Under the pieces are notes generated by a model. That model was not told the origin of the DNA. It saw only the letters and a program-made list of their open reading frames with translations, and ran no database searches. A stretch of 64,000 nucleotides of DNA from NCBI GenBank assembly GCA_943787725.1, contig CALSNM010000015.1, positions 1 to 64,000 on the forward strand. The letters are read 5' to 3'. Made by a program: the position numbers and the translations under genes. The DNA comes from an uncultured Flavobacteriales bacterium. GTDB lineage: Bacteria > Bacteroidota > Bacteroidia > Flavobacteriales_D > Parvicellaceae. Below, one piece after another: positions 19,104-28,142 of the stretch (positions are counted from its first letter, which is position 1; each line of letters starts with the position of its first letter).

Positions 19104-19871
19104 TTACTTCTCTAATTCAGCTAGCATTTTTTCACACTTTTTAAAGCACTTAACCGCGTCTTCATATTTTTGCGGAAGTTCCATGGCTTTCTTAAGAAAT
19201 TTGATGGCGTATTCGTCATTTTTCATTTCATGGTAAGTCATTGCTAGTTCATATGTATGCAGCATATACCATGGTTCTATCTTGATAGCTTTTTGAAACA
19301 TTTCTAAAGCATCTTTAAAAGACCCTCCTTCTGGAGTTCCTCCGTAAAAAGTGTTTACCATTGTTTTTTCGAATTTACTAAACCCAGCAAATGTTCTGTG
19401 CCATCTGCCCATTATGTGATATGGTCCTGCTTCATTTGGATCTAATTTAATTACTTTATCGCATTCTGTTTTAATTTCCTTTGCATTTGCAATTTTGTCT
19501 TTAGTTCCGGCATTTTCATTTTCACGTGCAAGAGCTAATGCATAAGAGTAATGAGCAAATGCATGATTGTTATTAAGTTTTTTTGCTTTAGCAGCTATAG
19601 ATTTAGCTTTAGCGTAAAATTTTAATTGCAATTTAGCATCCGTCAAGTTTGCACCAACTTTACTGTAAGCAAAACTTAGATTGGATAGATAATCAACATT
19701 GGTTGAATCCATCTCTGCTAGCTTTTTAAAAACAGGTAACATTTTTTTGTTGTTAATTTGTTTTTTGTACTTCAGACCTTGCTGGTATAATTCTGCTTCT
19801 GTCTGTGCTGTTGAGATAGAGGCTATGAATAATGTTACTGCTGTTATTGCTAATGCTATTCCTTTTTTCAT
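19104..19871 (-). CDS. Exported TPR-repeat protein (RMD-like)
   Basis: A 255-residue protein with a signal peptide (residues 1-22, ending STAQ) and several tetratricopeptide helices. The segment GRWHRTFAGFSKFE with FYGGTPEGGSFKDALEMF resembles the eukaryotic/bacterial RMD (FAM82) TPR family. It is likely a periplasmic scaffold; the partner is unknown. A TAnnTTTG box at 19914-19921 gives a plausible own promoter with a leader of about 35 bases, located inside the reconstructed 3' end of yihY. Confidence 0.85.
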   Translation of the reverse strand: MKKGIALAITAVTLFIASISTAQTEAELYQQGLKYKKQINNKKMLPVFKKLAEMDSTNVDYLSNLSFAYSKVGANLTDAKLQLKFYAKAKSIAAKAKKLNNNHAFAHYSYALALARENENAGTKDKIANAKEIKTECDKVIKLDPNEAGPYHIMGRWHRTFAGFSKFEKTMVNTFYGGTPEGGSFKDALEMFQKAIKIEPWYMLHTYELAMTYHEMKNDEYAIKFLKKAMELPQKYEDAVKCFKKCEKMLAELEK

Positions 19872-19883
19872 TTTTAAATATTT

Positions 19884-20836
19884 TTATTTGATTTTTTTAG
19901 TCCAAATCAGATGCAAAGTTACAGAATTTTGTTTTGTGTTTAAATTACCCCTTGCGGAAAGTTCAAAACCAACCAACATAATATAACTCGCTACGTTAAT
20001 CCAAATTAAGATCATTAACAAGATCCAATTGAGCCATACAGCTCATTGTATTTTCCGAAATTTGCAAAGAAAAACAGTTAATCCGTAGGAGGCTATTACA
20101 ATAATTAGCGTTGATAGTGTTGCCCCTGCTGAAAAGAATTTCCATTTAGTTCTTTCGGTGTTACCAATATTGTATAACGTGCTAATAGCCAGAATAAGGC
20201 TAATAACAATAATTACCCATTTTAAAAACTGATAACCAGTTCGTACATAAAACCTAGGCTTTGGTAATCTTTATTGTATGCGACATATTCTCCAAGCATT
20301 ATTGCTGATAACGCAGTAATAAACAACGCTGAGATTGTGCCAAATATTCCTAATGAAATGAGTCGTTGCCGTATTGGTTTTCTTTTTAACTGTAATTGAT
20401 GCGAACTATTAAAGGCATTAAGCATCGTATTGATTCCATTTGAAGCAAAATACAGCGATAAAAAGAATCCAATTGATAATACACCGCTGTGCTTATGGTT
20501 AATGAGGTCGTTTATTGTGTTTTCAATTAATGCATAAACATCGTTAGGTAGCAAGTTGTCAAGCCCTTCTAATAAGTTGCTTTGAAAGTTTTCAATTGGG
20601 ATATATGGAATTAAAGACAAGAAAAAGATTATTCCAGGGAATAGGGCCATGAAAAACTTGAATGATATGGCGGAACTCCTTATTCCATATTGAGATTTGC
20701 TAAAAGATTCAAATAAAAAATGAAGCGTAACATAAAGAGTCATTCCTTCAAAGCCAGGGAGAATAATTTTTTTACTCCATGCGGTTAGTTGTTTGCTGAA
20801 CTTATTGTTTTTTAAGAAGTATAGTAGTTTTTTCAA
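19884..20836 (-). pseudogene. yihY: YihY/BrkB-family inner-membrane protein, broken by three frameshifts
   Basis: Polytopic membrane protein of the YihY (formerly RNase BN/BrkB) family; function unsettled. The open frame 20836-20222 gives the first 204 residues with the family features (AISFKFFMALFPGIIFFLSL, SNGINTMLNAFN). It then stops at TAA, but the expected remainder is clearly present in other frames: WVIIVISLILAISTLYN, then FANFGKYNELYGSIGS, then LLMILIWINVASYIMLVGFEL, ending at 19884. The joins need one base added near 20220, one removed near 20060 and one added near 20020. The start is TTG at 20836, 2 bases after the reconstructed nadC stop, so it is an operon with nadC. Confidence 0.8.
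19914..19921 (-). promoter_or_regulatory. TAnnTTTG box before the TPR gene
   Basis: Minus-strand TAACTTTG, 43 bases before the TPR gene ATG at 19871 and within the 3' end of reconstructed yihY. No -33 element is clear. Confidence 0.35.
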
Positions 20837-20838
20837 AA

Positions 20839-21671
20839 TTAAATCGCTTTTAGACTTAAGTCCATGTTGTGCACAGAATGCGTTAAAGCTCCAACAGAAA
20901 TAAATCTACACCGCATTCAGCATAATTCCTTAGTGTATTTAGAGTGATCCCTCCTGAAGCTTCTGTTTCTGCTTCACCTTCAATTAATTGAACAGCAGTT
21001 CTTATATCTTCGAATGAAAAGTTGTCCAACATAATTCTTTGAATTCCTCCAACTCTTAAAATTTCTTTTACTTCATCAAGGTTTCTGGCTTCAACTTCAA
21101 TTTTTAAATTTAAATTATTTGATTTCAGGTAATCAGTTGTTTTACGGATAGCTTTTTCAATGTTTCCAGCAAAATCAATGTGGTTGTCTTTGAGCATTAT
21201 CATGTCGTAAAGACCCATTCTATGATTGTGACCGCCGCCAATTAATACAGCTTCTTTTTCCAAAAATCGGAGCAAAGGAGTTGTTTTTCTTGTGTCTAAA
21301 ACTTTTGTTTTAAGTCCATTCAATTCATTGACATACTTCTTGGTAAGCGTTGCAATAGCGCTCATGCGCTGCATTACATTAAGAACTAGACGTTCAGCAC
21401 CTAAGAGTTTTTGGGAATTTCCATCTATGTAAAAGGCGATATCACCATATTTTACTTCAGATCCATCTTCAATTAATTGTTCAAATTGAATACTGCTGTC
21501 AAATTCTTTAAAAATCTGTTTAGCAATTTCAATTCCTGCAATAATCCCATCCTCTTTTACCAATAATTTTGCTTTTCCATTAGCATCATCAGGAATGCAA
21601 GCTAAAGCCGAGTGATCACCCTCTTGAATGTCTTCCTCAATTGCTAGCCGAACAAATTCTTTAATATCCAT
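20839..21671 (-). CDS. nadC: Nicotinate-nucleotide pyrophosphorylase NadC, last residues frameshifted
   Basis: Quinolinate phosphoribosyltransferase that makes nicotinate mononucleotide in de novo NAD synthesis. The body is intact, with the active-site segments LDTRKTTP, LRFLEKEAVLIGGGHNHR and LKDNHI, and the barrel strand EASGGITLNTLRNYAECGVD. The open frame ends at 20883 as LFLLEL. One base fewer than expected near 20903 hides the standard ending ISVGALTHSV followed by HNMDLSLKAI, which is readable one frame over to TAA at 20839. The enzyme is hard to lose, so I think this indel is a sequence error. Confidence 0.93.
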
Positions 21672-21692
21672 TTCTATAAAAAATTAATGGAA

Positions 21693-21700
21693 CAAAATTA
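21693..21700 (-). promoter_or_regulatory. TAnnTTTG box before nadC
   Basis: Minus-strand TAATTTTG ends 21 bases before the nadC ATG at 21671. It would drive nadC and yihY. No -33 TTTG was found at the usual distance. Confidence 0.35.
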
Positions 21701-21807
21701 AAACAATTTTTTACTGTAAGTTTGTTTTATAGGAGTTGTTTAAAGTCCTATTGCTAATGAAAATGAATTATTTTTTAATTAAACTTACTAATTAATACAA
21801 ATTCAGT

Positions 21808-22281
21808 ATGAAGATTACATTAATAGCAGTTGGAAAAACGATTAAACCCTTTTTAATTGAAGGAGAGGCTACTTATGAAAAACGTCTAAAACATTACATA
21901 GGCTTTGATGAAATAATTATTCCTGAATTAAAAAAAGCCTCAAAATTATCAGAGAATCAAATTAAGGAAAAGGAGGGTAAGTTAATTTTAGAAAAAGTAG
22001 AAAAATCGGATTGGCTAATTCTATTGGACGAAAATGGAAAGGAATTTTCATCTATTAATTTTAGTCAGTTTTTACAAAAGCAAATGAACTCGGGTGTTAA
22101 GCGAGTGGTGTTTGTTATTGGAGGTGCATATGGTTTTTCTGAAGACGTTTACAAAACTGCTAATCAGAAAATTTCATTATCTAAAATGACTTTTTCCCAT
22201 CAAATGGTGCGCATGATTTTTAAAGAACAATTGTATAGGGGGTTTACAATATTGAAGGGAGAGCCTTATCATCATAAATAG
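21808..22281 (+). CDS. rlmH: 23S rRNA pseudouridine-1915 N3-methyltransferase RlmH
   Basis: SPOUT-class methyltransferase acting on m3-pseudouridine 1915 of 23S rRNA in assembled ribosomes. It has 157 residues, the normal length. Conserved features are the N-terminal KITLIAVGK, LDENGKEFSS, FVIGGAYGFSEDVY in the knot, and the C-terminal SHQMVRMIFKEQLYRGFTIL with GEPYHHK. It is divergent from nadC and probably monocistronic. A weak terminator lies about 110 bases downstream. Confidence 0.97.
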   Translation: MKITLIAVGKTIKPFLIEGEATYEKRLKHYIGFDEIIIPELKKASKLSENQIKEKEGKLILEKVEKSDWLILLDENGKEFSSINFSQFLQKQMNSGVKRVVFVIGGAYGFSEDVYKTANQKISLSKMTFSHQMVRMIFKEQLYRGFTILKGEPYHHK

Positions 22282-22628
22282 ATGTGTTTTGTTTTTGGAA
22301 ATAATGTAACATATTTAATAGTCTTTTGTTGAAGAATCGGTGTCAGTAATACTTGAAATTTAATGAGTTAAATTTAGTTGAAATTTGAAAGGGTTTCGGC
22401 CTTTTTTAGGGGGATTAGATAAGTTGTAACTTTTTCTTTTCTAGTATTTTTGGTTTTTCAATCCAACAAATTTCATATAAATTAAGTTATTCGAAGTAAT
22501 ATTTTCTGTTGTGATTTTTTTAGAGAAAAAATATTCATTTAAATAAAAATGAGTAATTTTGCTACTCGTTTTCACTCGCATTATAATACTGGGGCTGAGA
22601 TGGCGAAGCTTTAAATAAAGTTAAAATT
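22282..22628. other. Intergenic region before the glycan locus: terminator and promoter
   Basis: No gene is seen in this 347-base stretch. It holds a small hairpin, AAAGG (22388-22392) with CCTTT (22400-22404) and a T6 tail, which may end the rlmH transcript. It also holds a TAnnTTTG box, TAATTTTG at 22554-22561, about 68 bases before the start of the winged-helix gene. This box is the best candidate promoter for the regulatory pair that opens the glycan locus. The leader between box and start contains no obvious strong hairpin. Confidence 0.45.
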
Positions 22629-23159
22629 TTGATAAATACATTAATTACTTCAAAAACGAGAATTAAACTTTTGTTAAAGTTCTTTTTAAACCCCGATACA
22701 TCGGCGTATTTAAGAGGGTTGAGCGATGAGTTTGGAGAATCTACAAACTCCATAAGGTTAGAATTAAATCGTTTGGAGGGTGCAAATATGATTCATTCGG
22801 AATTTGAAGGCAACAAAAAGATTTTTAAGGTCAACAAGCGGCATCCTTTTTATAACGATGTCAATCAAATTGTGAAAAAATACTTAGGTATTGATGTTAT
22901 CGTGAATAACATAATAAAAGGTCTAGGAACTCCTCAGTTTCTTTATTTGACTGGAGATTTGGCCAAGGGAAAGGAAAGTCATTTGATAGATTTAATTCTT
23001 GTTGGTAACATTAATAAAACTTACTTAATCGACATAGTAAGAAAAACTGAAAAGTTAGTGTCTAAAAAGATAAGTTATTTAATTTATTCGGAAGAAGAGT
23101 ATCAAAATAAAGAAATTCAAAAAGATAATCTTTTGCTCATATGGTCTAGAGAAATATGA
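22629..23159 (+). CDS. Winged-helix transcriptional regulator at head of glycan locus
   Basis: A 176-residue protein. The N-terminal 70 residues form a helix-turn-helix of ArsR/MarR type (SKTRIKLLLKFFLNPDTSAYLRGLSDEFGESTNSIRLELNRLE). The C-terminal half resembles a nucleotidyltransferase-like sensor fold (FLYLTGDLAKGKESHLIDLILVG). Such proteins occur in Bacteroidetes directly upstream of NusG-like genes at surface-polysaccharide loci. The start is TTG at 22629, chosen because the conserved domain begins there. The stop overlaps the next ATG (ATGA). It probably controls expression of the glycan locus; its DNA target is unknown. Confidence 0.85.
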   Translation: MINTLITSKTRIKLLLKFFLNPDTSAYLRGLSDEFGESTNSIRLELNRLEGANMIHSEFEGNKKIFKVNKRHPFYNDVNQIVKKYLGIDVIVNNIIKGLGTPQFLYLTGDLAKGKESHLIDLILVGNINKTYLIDIVRKTEKLVSKKISYLIYSEEEYQNKEIQKDNLLLIWSREI

Positions 23160-23662
23160 ATATAAGTAAGATTCAAAATAATTGGTATGCGCTGTATACA
23201 AAGTCTAGACACGAAAAAAAAGTGATGGAACGTTTATCTAGTCAAGGTTTTGATGTTTATTGTCCAATGATTAAAACTGTAAAGCAATGGAGTGATCGAA
23301 AAAAAAAAGTAACTCTTCCTTTAATACCTTCTTATATTTTTATCAAGGTTGATGAAAAAAATAGAAATAAAATATTGTCCAACCCATCTGTTTTGAACTT
23401 TGTTTATTGGTTGGGAAAACCGGCGGTTATTAAAAATATTGAAATTGATAGGCTCAGAGGTGTAATGTCTAGAAACGATATTCAAGAATTTGAAATCCAT
23501 AATTTGAATATTGGAGATAAAATCAACATTGACAAGGGATTTTTTAAAGAAAATGATGCAGTGATTAAAAAACAAACTAAAAGCCATATTTATGCCGAGT
23601 TAAAGGAACTAGGAATGGTAGTTATTTCAAAGAAAACAGATGTTGTTAAAAATAATATTTAG
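23156..23662 (+). CDS. NusG-family antiterminator (UpxY-like)
   Basis: A specialised NusG paralogue of 168 residues that would bind RNA polymerase and prevent early termination in the long glycan operon, as shown for UpxY proteins of Bacteroides. The NGN domain begins NNWYALYTKSRHEKKVMERL and continues with LPLIPSYIFIKVD. The C-terminal KOW-like part (IGDKINIDKGFFKENDAVI) is shorter and more divergent than in core NusG. It is translationally coupled to the preceding regulator and followed by a 113-base leader before the exporter genes. Confidence 0.92.
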   Translation: MNISKIQNNWYALYTKSRHEKKVMERLSSQGFDVYCPMIKTVKQWSDRKKKVTLPLIPSYIFIKVDEKNRNKILSNPSVLNFVYWLGKPAVIKNIEIDRLRGVMSRNDIQEFEIHNLNIGDKINIDKGFFKENDAVIKKQTKSHIYAELKELGMVVISKKTDVVKNNI

Positions 23663-23775
23663 AAGAGCATATGTTTTAGCAGATAACTTTGGGTTCTCAG
23701 GAAAAACTGTCCTATTCAGTTTTAAATGGTTTGATTTTTCTGCAGGGTGCGAATTGCTAAAAAAAATTAATTAAT
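23663..23775 (+). promoter_or_regulatory. Leader of the glycan operon: promoter box and terminator-like hairpin
   Basis: TAACTTTG (23684-23691) matches the -7 consensus. Downstream, AAAACTG (23703-23709) and CAGTTTT (23717-23723) form a perfect 7-bp stem with a 7-base loop whose 3' arm ends in T4, like a weak intrinsic terminator or pause site. Further on, TCTGCAGGG (near 23739-23747) matches part of the JUMPstart core of enterobacterial glycan operons, possibly by chance. The position right after the NusG-like gene suggests a processive-antitermination control site. This is inference from position and sequence only. Confidence 0.4.
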
Positions 23776-24627
23776 ATGAATGAAGGCGTAAAGGAAGTAA
23801 TAACTCCAAAAAAAAATCTCTTAGATATAAATTTAAAAGAGATTTGGAGCTACAGAGATTTACTTGTGCTATTTGTAAGAAGAGATTTTGTAGCTGTATA
23901 CAAACAAACTATTTTGGGTCCAATGTGGTTTGTTATTCAACCAATTTTCACAACGTTAATTTTCACGTTAATTTTCGGTAAATTAGCTTCAATTCCCACT
24001 GATGGATTGCCTCAAATACTTTTTTACATGTGTGGAATAACTTGTTGGAATTATTTTGCAGAATGCTTAAATAAAACATCCAATACTTTTGTTGCAAATG
24101 CTAATATTTTCGGAAAAGTATATTTCCCAAGGTTGATTTTACCTATTTCTATTATAATTTCTAATTTATTGAAATTTGGAATTCAATTTTTGTTATTTCT
24201 GGTTTTCTTGGTATATTTTTATTGGAATGGATATAATGTTCAACCAAATTATCACATGTTTCTTCTTCCTTATCTTCTCTTTCTTATGGCTGGTTTAGGT
24301 TTAGGTTTTGGAATTTTAATTTCATCATTAACAACGAAATATAGAGATTTCCAATTTTTATTAATTTTTGGTGTGCAATTATTTATGTATGCAACCCCAA
24401 TAGTGTACCCACTTTCATTGGCTAAGGAAAAATTAGGCAGTTATAGCTGGGTTACCCTTGCTAACCCCATGACTTCGGTTATAGAAACATTTAAATTCGC
24501 ATTTCTGGGAAGGGGAGAATTTAGTTGGTTTAATATTGGTTATAGTACATTATTTATGCTTATACTTCTTTTCCTTGGCACACTAACTTTCAATAAAGTA
24601 GAACAAACATTTATGGATACAGTATGA
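23776..24627 (+). CDS. wzm: Polysaccharide ABC transporter permease (Wzm)
   Basis: ABC2-type membrane subunit that exports an undecaprenol-linked polysaccharide across the inner membrane. It has 283 residues and six membrane helices. An amphipathic N-terminal helix (WSYRDLLVLFVRRDF) is followed by the family hallmark LGPMWFVIQPIFTTLIFTLIFG. The stop overlaps the ATPase start by 4 bases (ATGA). Together with Wzt this implies an ABC-transporter-dependent rather than Wzx/Wzy glycan pathway. Confidence 0.95.
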   Translation: MNEGVKEVITPKKNLLDINLKEIWSYRDLLVLFVRRDFVAVYKQTILGPMWFVIQPIFTTLIFTLIFGKLASIPTDGLPQILFYMCGITCWNYFAECLNKTSNTFVANANIFGKVYFPRLILPISIIISNLLKFGIQFLLFLVFLVYFYWNGYNVQPNYHMFLLPYLLFLMAGLGLGFGILISSLTTKYRDFQFLLIFGVQLFMYATPIVYPLSLAKEKLGSYSWVTLANPMTSVIETFKFAFLGRGEFSWFNIGYSTLFMLILLFLGTLTFNKVEQTFMDTV

Positions 24628-25955
24628 GTTGGATGATAAAAATAGAGAACGTATCAAAAATGTATAGACTAGGTTTAGTTGGGGCCGGTACATTTCAAGA
24701 TGATTTAAAGCGTACTTGGTATAAATGGTTGGGGAAGGATGATCCTTTTTTAAAAATTGGAGAAGAGAATAAACGGGATGTTTCTGGAGGTGACTATATA
24801 TGGGCATTAAAAGATATTAATTTTGAAGTTGGAAAGGGAGAGGTGTTAGGCATAATTGGTAAAAATGGAGCTGGTAAGTCAACATTGCTAAAATTACTTT
24901 CAAAAGTTACAAAACCAAGTACTGGAAGTATTACGACGAAAGGAAGAATAGCAAGTCTTCTGGAAGTTGGAACAGGTTTTCATCCTGAACTAACGGGAAG
25001 AGAAAATATATTTTTAAATGGAGCAATCCTGGGAATGAAAAAGTATGAAATCAGAAATAAATTTGATGAAATAGTAGATTTTTCTGGATGCGAAAGATAT
25101 ATAGATACACCTGTGAAAAGATATTCTTCGGGAATGCATGTTCGTTTGGCTTTTGCAGTCGCTGCGCATTTAGATCCCGAAATATTAGTGGTGGATGAAG
25201 TTCTTGCAGTAGGTGACGCTGAGTTTCAAGCAAAAGCTATCGGTAAAATGAAAAGCGTATCTCAAGGTGATGGTCGCACGGTATTATTTGTTAGTCACAA
25301 TATGGCGAGTATCAAATCTTTGTGTAGTCGAGCTGTATTAATGAAGAACGGTACTATTCATGAATCAGGAGATGTTGATTCAATTGTGAATTCATATTTG
25401 AATTCTAATTTAAATATAACTGATGCGCCAAGTCTTGATAGGGAAACGATCAAACTTATGCAGGAAGGTGTTATCAACAAATCAAATCCATCCTTCGAGA
25501 TTGAAAAAATTGAATTGCAAAATAGCTCAGCCAGGGTGTTAAGCAATTTTTATTCAAATGAGCCTGTTTTTATAAAAATATACTTAAAGGTATTTAGAGG
25601 AATTAGCAATTTAAGAATAGCTGTTCAATTGATTGATGAAAACGAGAGCAATTTACTCACTTCTCTATCCAATGATGATAAGGAGTATTTAAATTATATT
25701 CAAAACAACAAAATTGAACCGGGGCATTATGACTTAAAATGTGAAATACCAGTTAATATTCTCTCACAAAAGAAATATTATCTTTCATTAGATGTTATTA
25801 ATGTAAAGACGGAACATATAATATTAAAAAAGTTTATGAGTTTTGAGGTTAAGTTTGCCGGGTATAATGGATTATCTGCAGAAAACTTTTCTAATGCATA
25901 TTTTAGACCACAATATAATTGGACAATCGATAAAATAAAAGATGATGCTAAATAA
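24624..25955 (+). CDS. wzt: Polysaccharide ABC transporter ATPase with C-terminal substrate-binding domain (Wzt)
   Basis: ATPase partner of Wzm, 443 residues. The ATPase domain (about 1-265) has Walker A GKNGAGKST near residue 78, the signature YSSGMHVRLAF and Walker B ILVVDEVLAVGD. The family GTGFHPELTGRENIFLNG element is also present. Residues about 290-443 form an extra beta-rich domain like the Wzt C-terminal domain, which in E. coli O8/O9a recognises the modified non-reducing end of the glycan. Its presence predicts that chains are capped before export. It overlaps pseB by 14 bases. Confidence 0.93.
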   Translation: MSWMIKIENVSKMYRLGLVGAGTFQDDLKRTWYKWLGKDDPFLKIGEENKRDVSGGDYIWALKDINFEVGKGEVLGIIGKNGAGKSTLLKLLSKVTKPSTGSITTKGRIASLLEVGTGFHPELTGRENIFLNGAILGMKKYEIRNKFDEIVDFSGCERYIDTPVKRYSSGMHVRLAFAVAAHLDPEILVVDEVLAVGDAEFQAKAIGKMKSVSQGDGRTVLFVSHNMASIKSLCSRAVLMKNGTIHESGDVDSIVNSYLNSNLNITDAPSLDRETIKLMQEGVINKSNPSFEIEKIELQNSSARVLSNFYSNEPVFIKIYLKVFRGISNLRIAVQLIDENESNLLTSLSNDDKEYLNYIQNNKIEPGHYDLKCEIPVNILSQKKYYLSLDVINVKTEHIILKKFMSFEVKFAGYNGLSAENFSNAYFRPQYNWTIDKIKDDAK

Positions 25956-26955
25956 TAAATCAATTTTAATAACGGGAGGCACAGGTTCATTGGGTCAGGC
26001 ACTAACGAAAACAATTCTTTCTAAATGGCCAAATGTAAAACGTCTTGTAATTTTATCTCGTGATGAGCAAAAGCAGTTTGTCATGGCTCAGGAATTTCCT
26101 GCTCAAGATTATCCTCAAGTGCGTTTTTTTATTGGCGATGTCAGAGATCGTGAAAGGTTAACAAGAGCTTTTGAAGAAATTGATTATGTTATTCATGCAG
26201 CCGCAATGAAGCATGTCCATATTGCAGAGTACAATCCAGATGAATGCGTGAAAACAAACATTGGAGGTGCCGAAAATGTTATTCATGCGGCTCTTCAAGC
26301 GGGGGTGCAAAATGTAGTCGCTTTGTCCACAGATAAGGCTTGTGCTCCTATTAACTTATATGGTGCTACAAAGTTAACTTCGGATAAATTGTTTGTAGCA
26401 GCAAATAATATAAAAGGAAACCATAATATTAAGTTTTCTGTAGTTCGTTATGGAAATGTTATGGGGTCCAATGGTTCCGTTATTCCTTTCTTTTTAGATA
26501 AAAGAAAAGAAGGTGTATTGCCTATTACAGTTGAGTCAATGACTCGTTTTAATATTTCCTTACAAGGAGGAGTGGAAATGGTGCTGCATGCTATGAAATC
26601 TGCATGGGGAGGAGAATTGTTTATACCTAAAATCCCTTCCTACAAAATTACTGATGTAGCAAAAGCTATCGGTCCAGATTGTGAGCATAAGGTAATTGGA
26701 ATTCGCCCTGGAGAAAAAATACACGAAGAAATGATTACTTCTTCTGATTCATTCTTTACTTATGATTTAGGGAAATATTATGCGATCATACCGCAATCGC
26801 CCACTTGGAAAATTGCTGATTTCATTACAGAGTTTAATGCCAAAATAGTTGAGCAAGGATTTTCTTATAATTCTGAAACCAATACAGAATGGGAAACAGT
26901 AAATTCAATTAGAACATCGATTAAAGAGCATGTTGATCCGGATTTTGAAGCTTAA
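25942..26955 (+). CDS. pseB: UDP-GlcNAc 4,6-dehydratase (inverting) PseB
   Basis: First step of CMP-pseudaminic acid synthesis, converting UDP-GlcNAc to UDP-2-acetamido-2,6-dideoxy-beta-L-arabino-hex-4-ulose. It is a short-chain dehydratase of 337 residues. The NAD-binding motif ITGGTGSLGQ is at the N-terminus, followed by HAAAMKHVHIAEYNPDECV, ALSTDKACAP and the active-site Y140-x3-K144. MGSNGSVIPFF and IRPGEKIHEEMI are typical of PseB. It is the first of five pse genes in pathway-like order. An ATG repeats at 25945. Confidence 0.95.
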   Translation: MMLNNKSILITGGTGSLGQALTKTILSKWPNVKRLVILSRDEQKQFVMAQEFPAQDYPQVRFFIGDVRDRERLTRAFEEIDYVIHAAAMKHVHIAEYNPDECVKTNIGGAENVIHAALQAGVQNVVALSTDKACAPINLYGATKLTSDKLFVAANNIKGNHNIKFSVVRYGNVMGSNGSVIPFFLDKRKEGVLPITVESMTRFNISLQGGVEMVLHAMKSAWGGELFIPKIPSYKITDVAKAIGPDCEHKVIGIRPGEKIHEEMITSSDSFFTYDLGKYYAIIPQSPTWKIADFITEFNAKIVEQGFSYNSETNTEWETVNSIRTSIKEHVDPDFEA

Positions 26956-28142
26956 TGAGTAAGAAAGCAATACCATATGGTCGTCAAAACATTACGGACG
27001 AGGATATTCAAACTGTAATTGAAACATTACAGTCGGATTATTTAACACAAGGTCCAAAAATAAAACAATTTGAGAATGAATTTGCGGAATATGTTGGTTC
27101 TAAATATGCAGTTGCAGTTTCTAATGGAACAGCAGCTTTACACTTGTCGACTCTAGCCTTAGGGGTTAAACCAGGTGATAAAGTAATTACATCACCTATT
27201 ACGTTCGCCGCTTCAGCAAATTGTGTTCGATATTGTGGTGGTGAGGTTATTTTTTCTGATATAGATTCATCTACCTACCTTCTAGACATTAAGAAACTAA
27301 GAAGCTTATTGGAGGCTTCTCCTAAAGGAACCTATAAAGGAATTATACCCGTGGATTTTGCCGGAAGAGCAGTCAACTTAGAACTGTTTAGAAAGCTTGC
27401 TGCTGAACATGATTTATGGATTATAGAAGATGCTTGTCATGCACCTGGAGGTTCGTTTCTTGATTCGAATAACAAACAGCAATTCTGTGGAAATGGTCGT
27501 TTTGCTGATGTATCTATTTTTTCCTTTCACCCTGTTAAACACATTGCTTGTGGAGAGGGAGGGATGATTACCACAAATGATGAAAAATTATATCATAAGT
27601 TACTTCAATTAAGAACCCATGGTATTGTAAAGGAAGCAGATTCTTTTGAAAATAGCATTGAAAATGCCGGAGGAAAGGGCTCTTACCCTAACTGGTACAT
27701 GGAAATGCAAGATTTGGGTTTTAACTATCGATTAACAGATATGCAAGCGGCATTAGGTATAAGTCAATTGACAAGAGCTGAAATAGGTTTATTTAGAAGA
27801 AGAGAAATTGCTATTAACTATTACAAAGCCTTTGCAGACTGTCCATATATAAAAGGACAGTCAGGTATTGTTGAAGGTCATGCCTATCATTTATACGTTA
27901 TAGAAGTAGATAATAGATTAGGCTTGTATAATTATTTAAGAGAAAATAAGATATTTGCTCAAATTCATTATTACCCATGTCATTTAATGCCTTATTATAA
28001 AAATATTGGATGGAGAGAGGGGGACTTATCTTCTGCCGAAAAATATTATAAGCATTGCATTAGCTTACCAATGTACCCAATACTAAGTAATGATGAGCAG
28101 CAATATGTAATTGATACAATTAAATCATTTTTACATGAGTAA
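26955..28142 (+). CDS. pseC: UDP-4-keto-6-deoxy-GlcNAc aminotransferase PseC
   Basis: PLP enzyme that transaminates the PseB product to UDP-4-amino-4,6-dideoxy-N-acetyl-beta-L-altrosamine. It belongs to the DegT/DnrJ/EryC1 family and has 395 residues. The Schiff-base lysine is K195 in FSFHPVKHIACGEGG. Other family features are DYLTQGPKIKQFENEFA, SNGTAALHLS and the DACHAPGG motif. It starts one base into the pseB stop region and overlaps pseF by 8 bases, so translation is coupled. Confidence 0.95.
   Translation: MSKKAIPYGRQNITDEDIQTVIETLQSDYLTQGPKIKQFENEFAEYVGSKYAVAVSNGTAALHLSTLALGVKPGDKVITSPITFAASANCVRYCGGEVIFSDIDSSTYLLDIKKLRSLLEASPKGTYKGIIPVDFAGRAVNLELFRKLAAEHDLWIIEDACHAPGGSFLDSNNKQQFCGNGRFADVSIFSFHPVKHIACGEGGMITTNDEKLYHKLLQLRTHGIVKEADSFENSIENAGGKGSYPNWYMEMQDLGFNYRLTDMQAALGISQLTRAEIGLFRRREIAINYYKAFADCPYIKGQSGIVEGHAYHLYVIEVDNRLGLYNYLRENKIFAQIHYYPCHLMPYYKNIGWREGDLSSAEKYYKHCISLPMYPILSNDEQQYVIDTIKSFLHE

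Noticed and set aside
22282-22628. tRNA, small RNA or riboswitch in the intergenic region before the locus
   Set aside because: No cloverleaf, no conserved riboswitch core and no strong extended hairpin could be found by eye.
23739-23747. TCTGCAGGG as a true JUMPstart element
   Set aside because: Only nine bases match and the ops GGCGGTAG part is absent. Kept only as a remark in the leader description.
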